Below, one piece after another: positions 53,370-62,565 of a stretch of 64,000 nt of DNA. The position numbers and the translations under genes were made by a program. The notes beneath the pieces are model-generated. The model had not been told where the DNA came from. It saw only the letters and a list, made by a program, of their open reading frames with translations, and ran no database searches. The stretch's first letter is position 1, and each line of letters opens with the position of its first letter. Source of the DNA: Gammaproteobacteria bacterium (GTDB lineage: Bacteria > Pseudomonadota > Gammaproteobacteria > JACKNK01); NCBI GenBank assembly GCA_024234955.1, contig JACKNK010000002.1:496001-560000 (forward strand). The letters are read 5' to 3'.

Positions 53370-56300
53370 ATGCGCTTATCCCGGATGTTGCGCCTCCTGC
53401 GTTCGGTGATCCTGCCCGGGGTGATCCTGGCGGTGGGAATTGGCGGCTCCTGGTTCCTGAGTCGCGCGTTTCTGGATCAGGCGGAGCGAGCCTGGCGCGC
53501 ACAGGCGGAACAGGCGGCGCAGTGGCTTTCCGGAACCCTGTTGAACTGGATGGAAGAGAGTTATGCCCCGGTTTCGGGGCTTGGTGCGTTGCTCGAGAAT
53601 TCCAATTCTGTCACCGAGAATGAGTTTCTGGACGCATACGATGCCTTGGAATCCAGGGCCACGGCATTTTTCCTGGATGGAGCGATCTACCTTGAGCAGG
53701 ATTCGTCGGGGCCATCGGAAGAATCGGGCTGGGTGACGGTTTACTCGACACAGCCTGTGGACGGTTGGCTGAGCGATGGCCCGATCGACCGACTGGTCCC
53801 ACTTCAGCAGGCACTCGAGAAGGCGGTTGAACGTGCGGGTTCTCTGGTGCTGGGTCCGCCTTTCGTGGACCGGTACGGCAACACCGTTTCCATCGTGGCG
53901 CTCAAGACCGTGCCGGGTAACGTGGGCGGTGTGGTTGCAGGGGTGCTCAATCATGAAAACCTGATTCATGGCCTGGAGGTGGTGAATGTCCCGCAAGGCA
54001 TGAGTCTGGTGTTGTCCAGCCGGTTCAGCCGGGATGGTAGCGAGGACCTCCCGGTCTACGGCGATCCGAGCGCATCGGCAGTCTATATGCCCAATACCCG
54101 GGTCATGAGCGCGGACAGCGAGCTAGATGTTCGCTGGCTCGTCAGTTCCGGTTTTGGCGGCGGGGTGTCCTCCGGTCTTGCCCGGTTCACGTTGCTGGCG
54201 GGTATCGGGATTACCATTCTGATCGCCTTGTTCATTGCCTTCCTACAGCAGAGAAACCGGATCATCGGGCGTCGGGTAAACGAGGCCACGGCACAACTCG
54301 AATACATCAATTACCAGGCGGATCATGCCCTGGAGTTGACCAAGTCCGGTTATTGGCACGTCCCACTGGATGGTTCCGGCTGGTACAACTCGTCGGAGCG
54401 GGCGGCGGCATTGTTCGGCGACCCGCCGCGTCCCCCAGACTGGCGTTACCGGATCATGGAAGAGTGGTTTGCCAATGTCGAGGCAGGTGACAAGGCCGCC
54501 TCCGAGGCCACCCTTACGAACTTCCAAGCGGCGGTTGCCGGGGAAATTCCCAAATACGATTCGATCTATGCCTACAAGCGTCCGATCGACGGGCGTGTCG
54601 TGTGGATTCATGCCAGCGGTCTGGTCATCAAGGACGCCAGCGGCAAGCCGACGGATATGTATGGCATGACCCGGGACATCACCGAACAGAAACTCGCTGA
54701 GCGCCGTCTGCATGAGAGCCAGGAGCAGTTGCGAACCCTGGTGGACAGCATCGATTCGGTGATCTTCATGAAAGATCGCCAGGGCCGGCATCTGCTGGTC
54801 AATGCGTTCTACGAAAAGACGACCGGCATCAGTGCTGCAACGGTGCTCGGCAAGACCGATCTCGAGGTCATGCCGTCAGAGATCGCGGAAGAGATCGTTG
54901 CCAAGGATGAGGCGGTAATGTCGTCCGGAAAATCGGAGCGATTTGAAGAGAAGGTGACCCGTGCCGATGGGTCGCCCGGTTATTACCTGACCACCAAGGT
55001 GCCACTCATCGATGCCGATAACCAAGTTTATGGCATCTGCGGCATCGCTACCGACATCACCGACCGCAAGCGGGTCGAAGAGTCGCTGGAGACCGAACGT
55101 CAGCAGTTGCAGAGCATCCTGGATGCGAGCCCTGTGGGGGTCGGCATCACGGTTGACGCGACCATCCAGTTTGCCAATCCGCGCATGCAGGAAATGCTGG
55201 GCGTTGGGATTGGCGAGCGCTCCACCGACCTGTACGTAAATAAGGACGAACGCCAGGAGATGCTCGACCTGCTGGCGCGCGACGGCATGGTTCGGAATTT
55301 CGAAGCCCGGCTGCGCGGATCGGGTGGCACCCCCCGCGACATGATGCTGACCTTCGACCGCATCGAATACCAAGGCCGTGAGGGCATTCTCGGCTGGCTT
55401 ATCGACATCACCGATCTCAAGTCGATCCAAAACGAACTGGCGCAGGCGAAGGAACGCGCCGAGGAAGCGACGCGGGCCAAGTCGGATTTTCTGGCAAACA
55501 TGAGTCACGAGATCCGCACGCCGATGAACGCGGTAATCGGCCTTTCCCATCTCGCGCTAGGGACGGATCTCAATCGCAAGCAGCACGATTACCTCACCAA
55601 GATTTCCGCTTCGGCCAACAACCTGCTGGGGATCATCAACGACATACTCGATTTCTCGAAAATCGAGGCCGGCAAGTTGGAGATGGAGTCGGTCGATTTT
55701 GATCTAGCCGGGGTCATGGACAATTTCGCCAACGTGGTCGCGGTAAAAGCTTCCGAGAAGAATCTGGAACTGATCTTGGATATCGCCCCGGATGTGCCCT
55801 TGGGGCTTAAGGGCGATCCTCTGCGCCTTAATCAGGTGCTGATCAATCTGGCCAATAACGCCGTCAAATTCACCGATCATGGCGACATCCAGGTCAGGGT
55901 CCGCCGACTCGCCGAACAGGGTGACGCCGTCGGGTTGCGGTTTGCGGTCAAGGATTCCGGTATCGGCATGAACGCCGAACAGAAGGCGCGCCTGTTCCAT
56001 GCCTTTACCCAGGCGGACACATCGACCACACGCAAATACGGCGGCACCGGGCTTGGTCTGTCCATCAGCAAGCGTCTGGTGGAGATGATGGGCGGGGAGA
56101 TCGGGGTCGAATCGGAGCCGGGTCTAGGCTCGGAGTTCCACTTCACCGCTCAATTCCAGTTGGGGGTGGTGCCGGAGTCCGCGAAGCAGCGTGAGTTGCC
56201 GGCAAACCTGTCCGCGATCCGGGTGCTGATCGTCGATGACAATCCCGCCTCGCGGATGATCCTCGGACGGCATCTTGAAGGCCTCGGTTTTCAGGTCGAT

Positions 56301-57698
56301 GAAGCGGCGTCGGCGCCCGAGGCTTTGGCGATTCTGCATCTGCGTCCGCGAGAGCATGGGCTGGTGCTGATGGACTGGCAGATGCCGGAACTGAACGGCA
56401 TCGAGACCTCGCGGATCATCCGCGCCGAGGTGCCGGGCGGCGACATGCTGCCGATCATCATGGTATCCGCGTACAGCCGGGGAGAGCTAATGCAGGAGGC
56501 AGATGATGCTGGACTGCAGGGCTACCTCGTCAAACCGGTCGGCCCCTCGCAGTTACTGGATTCGATCCTGCAGGCCTTCGGTCACGAGGTGCGCAGCGAC
56601 GCAGGCCGGAACGGAGGAGGCTACATCGCCGATCACGTTCGTGGTGCGCACCTGTTGCTGGTCGAGGACAACGAGATCAACCAGCAAGTCGCCGAGGAAC
56701 TGCTGACTCAGGCCGGGCTGCGCATCACGATCGCGAATCATGGTCAGGAAGGCGTCGAGATTCTGCACCAGTATCCGGATCGGTTCGATGGCGTGCTGAT
56801 GGATATCCAGATGCCGATCATGGACGGCTATCGCGCCGCGCGAGAAATCCGCAAGACCCCCGCGTTCAGGAAACTGCCGATCATTGCGATGACCGCAAAT
56901 GCGTTTGAGTCCGATCGGGAGCAGGCCCTGGCAGCGGGCATGAATGACCACGTTGCCAAGCCGATCGATGTGAAGAATCTGTTCGCGGTACTCGCCAAAT
57001 GGATTGTCGTCCCGGAGGAGCGACGTGGACACGCCGAACCGATGGCGGAGTCTACCGTCGCCGCGCTTGCAATTCCCGACATGGAGGGCGTTGTTGACAC
57101 CCAATCCGGGCTGAGCCGGGTAGGTGGAAATACCGGGCTGTTCCTGAAAATATTGCGCAAGTTTCACGACAGTCAGCGGGATGTGTCATCCCGGATACGG
57201 GATGCGGTCGCCGTCGGGGATGCGGAATTGGCGCAACGTGAGGCGCATACCCTCAAAGGTCTGGCGGGAAACATCGGTGCGGACGCGCTGCAAGCCGCTG
57301 CCGCAGACGTCGAGGCGGTACTCAAAGACAGTCGGGATGATCTCGGCGATCAACTGGCCACACTCGATAAGAAACTTGACGCGGTCATTGATGCCTTGTC
57401 GGGGATCGCGGAGGATGCCTCCGCTTCTCGGAGTAAGACCGCGAGCAAGCCGTTTAATGTTGCTGCGTCGGCACCGCTGTTGCTGCAACTGCGCGGACTG
57501 CTTGAGGACTCGGATGCCGATGCCGTCGATGTCATCGACGAACTCGACGTGACGTTTGCCGGAACCGGTTACGCCATCCTGTTGCGGAGGCTGGCATCGA
57601 AAGTCGGCGATTACGATTTCGATGATGCGCTGGCGATCATGGCCGAACTGGAAGCGGCGGTGGCCTCTGATACGGACGCCAGGTGCCCACCGAAATGA
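53370..57698 (+). CDS. Hybrid histidine kinase 2 (CHASE-PAS3-HK-REC2-HPt)
   Basis: This 1442-residue protein starts 1 base after the TorT-like stop. Order: TM (about 14-32); CHASE-like periplasmic domain (about 40-270; VTENEFLDAYDALESR, GNVGGVVAGVLNHENLIHGL); TM (about 272-295); PAS (about 320-445); PAS (about 450-570); PAS (about 575-690); HisKA His713; ATPase (LANNAVKFTD, YGGTGLGLSIS); REC1 Asp1002; REC2 Asp1145; HPt His1293. One copy of the C-terminal acidic helical domain follows (LRGLLEDSDADAVDVIDELD, YDFDDALAIMAELE). All phosphorelay residues are intact. The stop overlaps the next gene (ATGA). Its kinase-to-HPt part is very similar to kinases 1 and 3, pointing to duplication with exchange of the sensor end. 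Confidence 0.93.
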   Translation: MRLSRMLRLLRSVILPGVILAVGIGGSWFLSRAFLDQAERAWRAQAEQAAQWLSGTLLNWMEESYAPVSGLGALLENSNSVTENEFLDAYDALESRATAFFLDGAIYLEQDSSGPSEESGWVTVYSTQPVDGWLSDGPIDRLVPLQQALEKAVERAGSLVLGPPFVDRYGNTVSIVALKTVPGNVGGVVAGVLNHENLIHGLEVVNVPQGMSLVLSSRFSRDGSEDLPVYGDPSASAVYMPNTRVMSADSELDVRWLVSSGFGGGVSSGLARFTLLAGIGITILIALFIAFLQQRNRIIGRRVNEATAQLEYINYQADHALELTKSGYWHVPLDGSGWYNSSERAAALFGDPPRPPDWRYRIMEEWFANVEAGDKAASEATLTNFQAAVAGEIPKYDSIYAYKRPIDGRVVWIHASGLVIKDASGKPTDMYGMTRDITEQKLAERRLHESQEQLRTLVDSIDSVIFMKDRQGRHLLVNAFYEKTTGISAATVLGKTDLEVMPSEIAEEIVAKDEAVMSSGKSERFEEKVTRADGSPGYYLTTKVPLIDADNQVYGICGIATDITDRKRVEESLETERQQLQSILDASPVGVGITVDATIQFANPRMQEMLGVGIGERSTDLYVNKDERQEMLDLLARDGMVRNFEARLRGSGGTPRDMMLTFDRIEYQGREGILGWLIDITDLKSIQNELAQAKERAEEATRAKSDFLANMSHEIRTPMNAVIGLSHLALGTDLNRKQHDYLTKISASANNLLGIINDILDFSKIEAGKLEMESVDFDLAGVMDNFANVVAVKASEKNLELILDIAPDVPLGLKGDPLRLNQVLINLANNAVKFTDHGDIQVRVRRLAEQGDAVGLRFAVKDSGIGMNAEQKARLFHAFTQADTSTTRKYGGTGLGLSISKRLVEMMGGEIGVESEPGLGSEFHFTAQFQLGVVPESAKQRELPANLSAIRVLIVDDNPASRMILGRHLEGLGFQVDEAASAPEALAILHLRPREHGLVLMDWQMPELNGIETSRIIRAEVPGGDMLPIIMVSAYSRGELMQEADDAGLQGYLVKPVGPSQLLDSILQAFGHEVRSDAGRNGGGYIADHVRGAHLLLVEDNEINQQVAEELLTQAGLRITIANHGQEGVEILHQYPDRFDGVLMDIQMPIMDGYRAAREIRKTPAFRKLPIIAMTANAFESDREQALAAGMNDHVAKPIDVKNLFAVLAKWIVVPEERRGHAEPMAESTVAALAIPDMEGVVDTQSGLSRVGGNTGLFLKILRKFHDSQRDVSSRIRDAVAVGDAELAQREAHTLKGLAGNIGADALQAAAADVEAVLKDSRDDLGDQLATLDKKLDAVIDALSGIAEDASASRSKTASKPFNVAASAPLLLQLRGLLEDSDADAVDVIDELDVTFAGTGYAILLRRLASKVGDYDFDDALAIMAELEAAVASDTDARCPPK

Positions 57699-59491
57699 AT
57701 CGCAGTGTGAAGCTCCACGATTACTGCCCACCGCCGGGCGTCCTGATCCGGCTGCTGGCCGGCCTGGTGCTGATGTGGGTCACGGCCTGGAGTGGAGGGA
57801 CGGAAAGGGACCTGCGCGACGCCGAATCCGCGATCGGGCTGTTCGACGATGCCACCCCGACCGAAGTTACCGGTACCTTGCGGCCCGGTTCGCACGTGAA
57901 ATTATTCATTCCCAATCTGCCCTATCTCGCAATTTCGCATGCGGTGAATGGGGCACTGTTGCGCCCGGCGGACAATAAACGCGGTTGGACATACGACTTG
58001 GCGGTCAGTCACCACAGCATCGACGACCGAATCTGGGAGTTCCGCCTCCGCGAGGACGCCTATTTTCAAGATGGCCGCCATTTCAACGCGGATTCGGTCA
58101 TCGAGAACATGGCCTATTTCGTCAAGGCGCCGTTCACGTTCACTAAGCTGTCCAGTATTCTGGAACGGGTCGAGAAGGTGGACGATTACACCGTCCGCTT
58201 TCATCTCTCAGAGCCTTATGGGGTGTTTCTCCACGACGTCCTCTGGCTGCAATTCTATACCCCGGAATATCTGCAAAAGTTCGGGTGGAACGGCAAGCCG
58301 ACCTGCCCGAACTTGGCCGAACCCGGTCCCTACGGATTGGGCCCGTATCAATTGGTCGAAGGGTATGTGGAGGGCGATCGCAGCGCCCCAAAGGTCGTGC
58401 TCAAGGCCAATCCGCGATATTGGGGCGACGACAAGCCGAAGGTCGAAACCTTCACCATCTACACCTCGCTGACCCTGAATGAGGCCCGCGATCTGGTGCA
58501 GAACCACGAAGGGGAGCTCGACATCACCCCAGTGGCGTTTGCGGACGAAGTGGATACGGTGTTGTCCGCGTACGCCAAGCTCGCAGTGTCGCCCTCGCTC
58601 AACAACTACGCGATGCACTTCAACATGCTCAATGGCAACCCCGCCATTGCCGATGAGCGGATTCGCGCGGTGATCAATCACGCGATCGATCAGGACTATC
58701 TGCTCAATCTGTCAATGCTCGGCGAAGGGGTGCCGTCGCCGACCATGGTGTCGCCCAATTTCTTCCGTGTCCGTGCGGCGATCGAATCCCTGCAGGGATT
58801 CTTCGACGAGGAGAGACGCACGCACGATTTCAGCACCGACGCTTTGAGACAGGTTGTCCGCGATTACCAGCGCGAGCAGGGGCGGGATCCGGACGAACCA
58901 CTGCGTATCACGGTGCTCGCGCAGGAGAGTTTCCTGTTTCTGATTCGCGACATCCGTCATTTGCTGGAACGGGTGAATATCGAACTGGTGCTGGACATCC
59001 TGCCCAAGGAAAAAGATGTGTTCCTTCAGTTGTTCGCCACCTGGCGCAATCAGAACGATCACCCCTGGGATTTGCTGCTGTGGGGCAATTACGACTGGTA
59101 CAAGCACCCCTGGGCCGCGTTCTTTGTTTACCGCCCATTCTATGACTGGTCGACCATTCCGGAGAACGATGAACTGGTCGCCCTGACTGACGAGATGGTG
59201 CGTACCAATGTCGATGACCCCGGCTATCCGAGGTTTCTCGCGCGCTTCATTCGGCATGTCTACGAACGCAACTACATGGTTTTTCTGCCGACGCCCAACA
59301 ACGTCTATGCGGTGAACAAGGAAGTGATGTTCAACCCGGGACTGTCGGCGTTCGTCTACCTCCGCGACATTGAGGTCACCGACCAGCACTGGTCACTGCG
59401 CGGAGATGCTTCTTATCCGGCCGAGCGCCAGCGGCCCCGGCAGATCAATCGCCGTAATTTCAGCGGCGCACAAATTCTCGGCACGCCATGA
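57695..59491 (+). CDS. Family-5 solute-binding protein in a kinase operon
   Basis: This 598-residue protein starts at ATG 57695, overlapping the kinase stop (ATGA), with a hydrophobic N-terminal segment (VLIRLLAGLVLMWVTAW). It has the SBP_bac_5 fold used by peptide and nickel ABC importers: SHAVNGALLRPADNKRGWTY, WEFRLREDAYFQDGRHFNAD, YGLGPYQLVEGYVEGDRSAP, and IRAVINHAIDQDYLLNLSML. No ABC permease or ATPase is adjacent, so it probably acts as a ligand sensor feeding kinase 2 or 3 rather than in transport. The next kinase overlaps its stop by 4 bases. Confidence 0.85.
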   Translation: MNRSVKLHDYCPPPGVLIRLLAGLVLMWVTAWSGGTERDLRDAESAIGLFDDATPTEVTGTLRPGSHVKLFIPNLPYLAISHAVNGALLRPADNKRGWTYDLAVSHHSIDDRIWEFRLREDAYFQDGRHFNADSVIENMAYFVKAPFTFTKLSSILERVEKVDDYTVRFHLSEPYGVFLHDVLWLQFYTPEYLQKFGWNGKPTCPNLAEPGPYGLGPYQLVEGYVEGDRSAPKVVLKANPRYWGDDKPKVETFTIYTSLTLNEARDLVQNHEGELDITPVAFADEVDTVLSAYAKLAVSPSLNNYAMHFNMLNGNPAIADERIRAVINHAIDQDYLLNLSMLGEGVPSPTMVSPNFFRVRAAIESLQGFFDEERRTHDFSTDALRQVVRDYQREQGRDPDEPLRITVLAQESFLFLIRDIRHLLERVNIELVLDILPKEKDVFLQLFATWRNQNDHPWDLLLWGNYDWYKHPWAAFFVYRPFYDWSTIPENDELVALTDEMVRTNVDDPGYPRFLARFIRHVYERNYMVFLPTPNNVYAVNKEVMFNPGLSAFVYLRDIEVTDQHWSLRGDASYPAERQRPRQINRRNFSGAQILGTP

Positions 59492-62400
59492 ATCCTATGA
59501 CCGAAGACCAGATCGAATCGACCCGCAAGGGACTCGGTGAGGAACTTGCTCGCGAGCGTTCCCTGTCTCGCCGGATCATCGTGCTGTTGTTGCTGGCGTC
59601 GATGGTGCTCATCGGTCAGAGCCTCTACAACCTGGCCAATCTGAAACGGGTGGAACAGTCGATCGATACCATGCATCAGACTGCCAGTCGCCTGGAAAAG
59701 ATGGCGCGCGAGATTGCCCGTCCGGCAGCCGATGTGCGCAACCTGTCGATGGAACTGGTGATGTCACCCAACCAGGAACTGGTCGCGCAGAACCAGCGGC
59801 GTATGGACTTGCGCATTGCGACCGTGGAAACCCGAATGCGTGCGCTGCAAAAGGCCTTCGAGAGCCACGAAGACGACAGGACCAGGAAGGCTGTCGGAAA
59901 GCGCGTCGGGCGTGCGGAATACCTCGATATCGTCAATGCTTGGCGGGGGTATCTCAATGCGCAGGCGACGACGCGCCGTTTCATGGATGAAGGCGTTCGG
60001 GTAGGCGCCTTCATCAGCGTCACCAAACAGGAAAAGCAGCGATACGAGACCTTGCAGCAAGCCTTCAGTGTGTTCGCAAAAACACAGCTTGAACTGAGTC
60101 AACAGGTCTTCGATGAGGCGCAGGACAATTCCGACACTGCGTATTACACCCTGGTCGCCACGGCGGTGATCGAGATTCTGATTCTCAAGATCATTCTCTA
60201 TTTCGTCTGGCGCATGTTCCGCACCTATATGCGTGCTTCCCAGGCGCATGAGCAGGAACTCGCTCGGGCACGCGATGCCGCCGAGGCAGCAACCCAGGCC
60301 AAAAGTGATTTCCTGGCCAATATGTCGCACGAGATCCGCACCCCGATGAACGCGATCATCGGGCTTTCCCAGCTTGCGATGGGCACCGAACTGACCCCAC
60401 GCCAGCAGGACTACCTGGTCAAGATTTCGGGTTCAGCGGGCAACCTGATGCAGATCATCAACGACATCCTCGATTTCTCGAAGATTGAGGCCGGCAAACT
60501 GGAAATCGAGTCCATCGATTTTGACCTCACGCAAGTGCTCGACAGTCTCGCCAACGTGGTGTCGATCCGGGCAGGGGAAAAGGATCTGGAACTGATCCTC
60601 GATGTCGGCGAAGACGTGCCGACCGGACTAAACGGCGACCCGCTGCGCCTCAATCAGGTGTTGGTCAATCTGGTCAATAACGCCATCAAGTTCACGGATT
60701 ACGGTGAGATTCACATTGCCGTGCGCAAGCAGGAAAAGGTCGGTGTCGAACACGTCCTGTATTTCAGCGTTCGGGATACCGGGATTGGCATGACACCGGA
60801 GCAGAGCGGTCGGTTGTTCCGTGCGTTCTCTCAGGCGGACAGTTCCACCACCCGCAAATACGGCGGTACCGGTCTGGGTCTTTCTATATCGAAACGTCTG
60901 GTCGAGATGATGGGAGGAGAGATCGGGGTCGAATCCGAGACCGGAGTGGGCTCCGAATTCTGGTTTACCGTGTGCTTTGGCGCTGCGCGGGAACTGGTGG
61001 GGACAGCAACGCGGGAATTGCCGCAAACCCTGCGTGACATGCGTGCGCTGGTGGTGGACGACAATTCCGCCTCGCGCACGATCCTGGCCCGGCAATTAAA
61101 TGGGTTCGGCTTTCAGGTGGACGAAGCCGCCTCCGGTCCGGAAGCGCTCGCCGTGCTGTACCAACAGCCTGGGATGCACGGTCTGGTGCTGATGGACTGG
61201 CAAATGCCTGAATTGAACGGCATGGAGACCTCGCAGATCATCCGTGCCGAGGTGCCGGGCGGCGACACGCTGCCGATCATCATGGTCTCTGCCTACAGCC
61301 GCGACGAACTGATGCATCAGGCCGATGCCGCCAAGCTGCAGGGTTATCTGATCAAGCCGGTCAATCCCTCCCTGTTGCTTAATACCATCCTGCGTGCTTT
61401 CGGGCACCGGCAGATAACCGATGTCCGTGAACAGGCCACCGGTCAGCTTGCCAATCCTGTTCGTGGCGCGCGCCTCCTGATCGTCGAGGACAACGAGATC
61501 AATCAGCAGGTCGCCGACGAACTCCTGACTCAGGCCGGAATCGAGGTGGCGATCGCGAATCATGGTCAGGAAGGCGTCGAGATGCTGCGCGAGCACCCGG
61601 GCAGGTTCGACGGTGTCCTGATGGATATTCAGATGCCAGTGATGGACGGATACCGGGCTACCCGTGAGATTCGCAAGGACCCGGCATTCAAAGACCTGCC
61701 GATCATCGCCATGACCGCGAACGCGTTCGAGTCGGATCGTGAGCAGGCCTTGGCCGTGGGCATGAATGACCATGTGGCCAAGCCGATTGATGTGAAGAAT
61801 CTGTTCGCGGTACTCGAGAAATGGATCAAGGTGCCCGAGGAGAGGCGACAGCCTGTACCGGAACGCGATGGGCCCGGACGCGCCCCACCCCCGGCGGTCC
61901 CTATCATGGATGGGATCGATACCGTTGATGGCTTGGCCAGAGTGGGCGGGAATTCCACGCTTTATCTCAAGATACTGCGCAAGTTCATGGATAGCCAGGC
62001 CGACGCGTGCGCCCGAATCCGGCAGGCAGTCGATGCGGAAACCGCGCAGCGGGAAGCGCATACCCTGAAAGGCCTCGCCGGCAACATCGGCGCAACCGCG
62101 CTCCAGGAAGTGGCCGCCGAGGTCGAGGCCGGGTACAGAAATTCAGAAGGAAACCGCGAGGATCGGCTGACACGGCTGGATCGACATCTGCGCGATGTGA
62201 TGGACGCGCTGGCGGGCGGCTTGTCAGACCCCGACGCCACAGTGGTTCGCGATGCCCAAGGCGGCGGAAACGTCACGGCGTTGCTGGAACGTCTCCGCGA
62301 ACGCCTGAGGGAAGATGATTCCGGGGCCGAGGACGTGGTAAGTGAATTGATGGCTGCGGTAGCCGGAACACCGCAAGTGGAAGCGGTTAAGGCGATTGCG

Positions 62401-62565
62401 AATCAGGTGTCGGACTTTGAATTTGAGCTGGCACTCGACAGCCTCGCTCGATTCGAGCACGACTGGCGTAACTCCGCCGAGAACATGACCGGGGCCGGGG
62501 AACGGCAGCTGGTGGATGTCGCGAAACTGGGATTGAACAACCCCGGCGTCCGCAGCGATGACTGA
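59488..62565 (+). CDS. Hybrid histidine kinase 3 (helical sensor-HK-REC2-HPt)
   Basis: This 1025-residue protein starts at an ATGA overlap with the solute-binding gene. TM (about 29-49); a helical periplasmic domain (about 50-215) like four-helix-bundle sensors; TM (about 217-240; TLVATAVIEILILKIILYFV); no HAMP or PAS; HisKA His281; ATPase (LVNNAIKFTD, YGGTGLGLSIS); REC1 Asp570; REC2 Asp713; HPt His858; then one C-terminal acidic helical domain (LRERLREDDSGAEDVVSELM, FEFELALDSLARFE). A helical ectodomain is suited to reading a bound periplasmic protein, here plausibly the solute-binding protein before it. The next gene overlaps by 8 bases. Confidence 0.93.
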   Translation: MNPMTEDQIESTRKGLGEELARERSLSRRIIVLLLLASMVLIGQSLYNLANLKRVEQSIDTMHQTASRLEKMAREIARPAADVRNLSMELVMSPNQELVAQNQRRMDLRIATVETRMRALQKAFESHEDDRTRKAVGKRVGRAEYLDIVNAWRGYLNAQATTRRFMDEGVRVGAFISVTKQEKQRYETLQQAFSVFAKTQLELSQQVFDEAQDNSDTAYYTLVATAVIEILILKIILYFVWRMFRTYMRASQAHEQELARARDAAEAATQAKSDFLANMSHEIRTPMNAIIGLSQLAMGTELTPRQQDYLVKISGSAGNLMQIINDILDFSKIEAGKLEIESIDFDLTQVLDSLANVVSIRAGEKDLELILDVGEDVPTGLNGDPLRLNQVLVNLVNNAIKFTDYGEIHIAVRKQEKVGVEHVLYFSVRDTGIGMTPEQSGRLFRAFSQADSSTTRKYGGTGLGLSISKRLVEMMGGEIGVESETGVGSEFWFTVCFGAARELVGTATRELPQTLRDMRALVVDDNSASRTILARQLNGFGFQVDEAASGPEALAVLYQQPGMHGLVLMDWQMPELNGMETSQIIRAEVPGGDTLPIIMVSAYSRDELMHQADAAKLQGYLIKPVNPSLLLNTILRAFGHRQITDVREQATGQLANPVRGARLLIVEDNEINQQVADELLTQAGIEVAIANHGQEGVEMLREHPGRFDGVLMDIQMPVMDGYRATREIRKDPAFKDLPIIAMTANAFESDREQALAVGMNDHVAKPIDVKNLFAVLEKWIKVPEERRQPVPERDGPGRAPPPAVPIMDGIDTVDGLARVGGNSTLYLKILRKFMDSQADACARIRQAVDAETAQREAHTLKGLAGNIGATALQEVAAEVEAGYRNSEGNREDRLTRLDRHLRDVMDALAGGLSDPDATVVRDAQGGGNVTALLERLRERLREDDSGAEDVVSELMAAVAGTPQVEAVKAIANQVSDFEFELALDSLARFEHDWRNSAENMTGAGERQLVDVAKLGLNNPGVRSDD

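Noticed and set aside
47836..62565. Degenerate or pseudo-receiver domains in the three kinases
   Set aside because: All six REC domains keep the phospho-Asp in LMD(W/I) motifs, and all HPt domains keep HTLKG.
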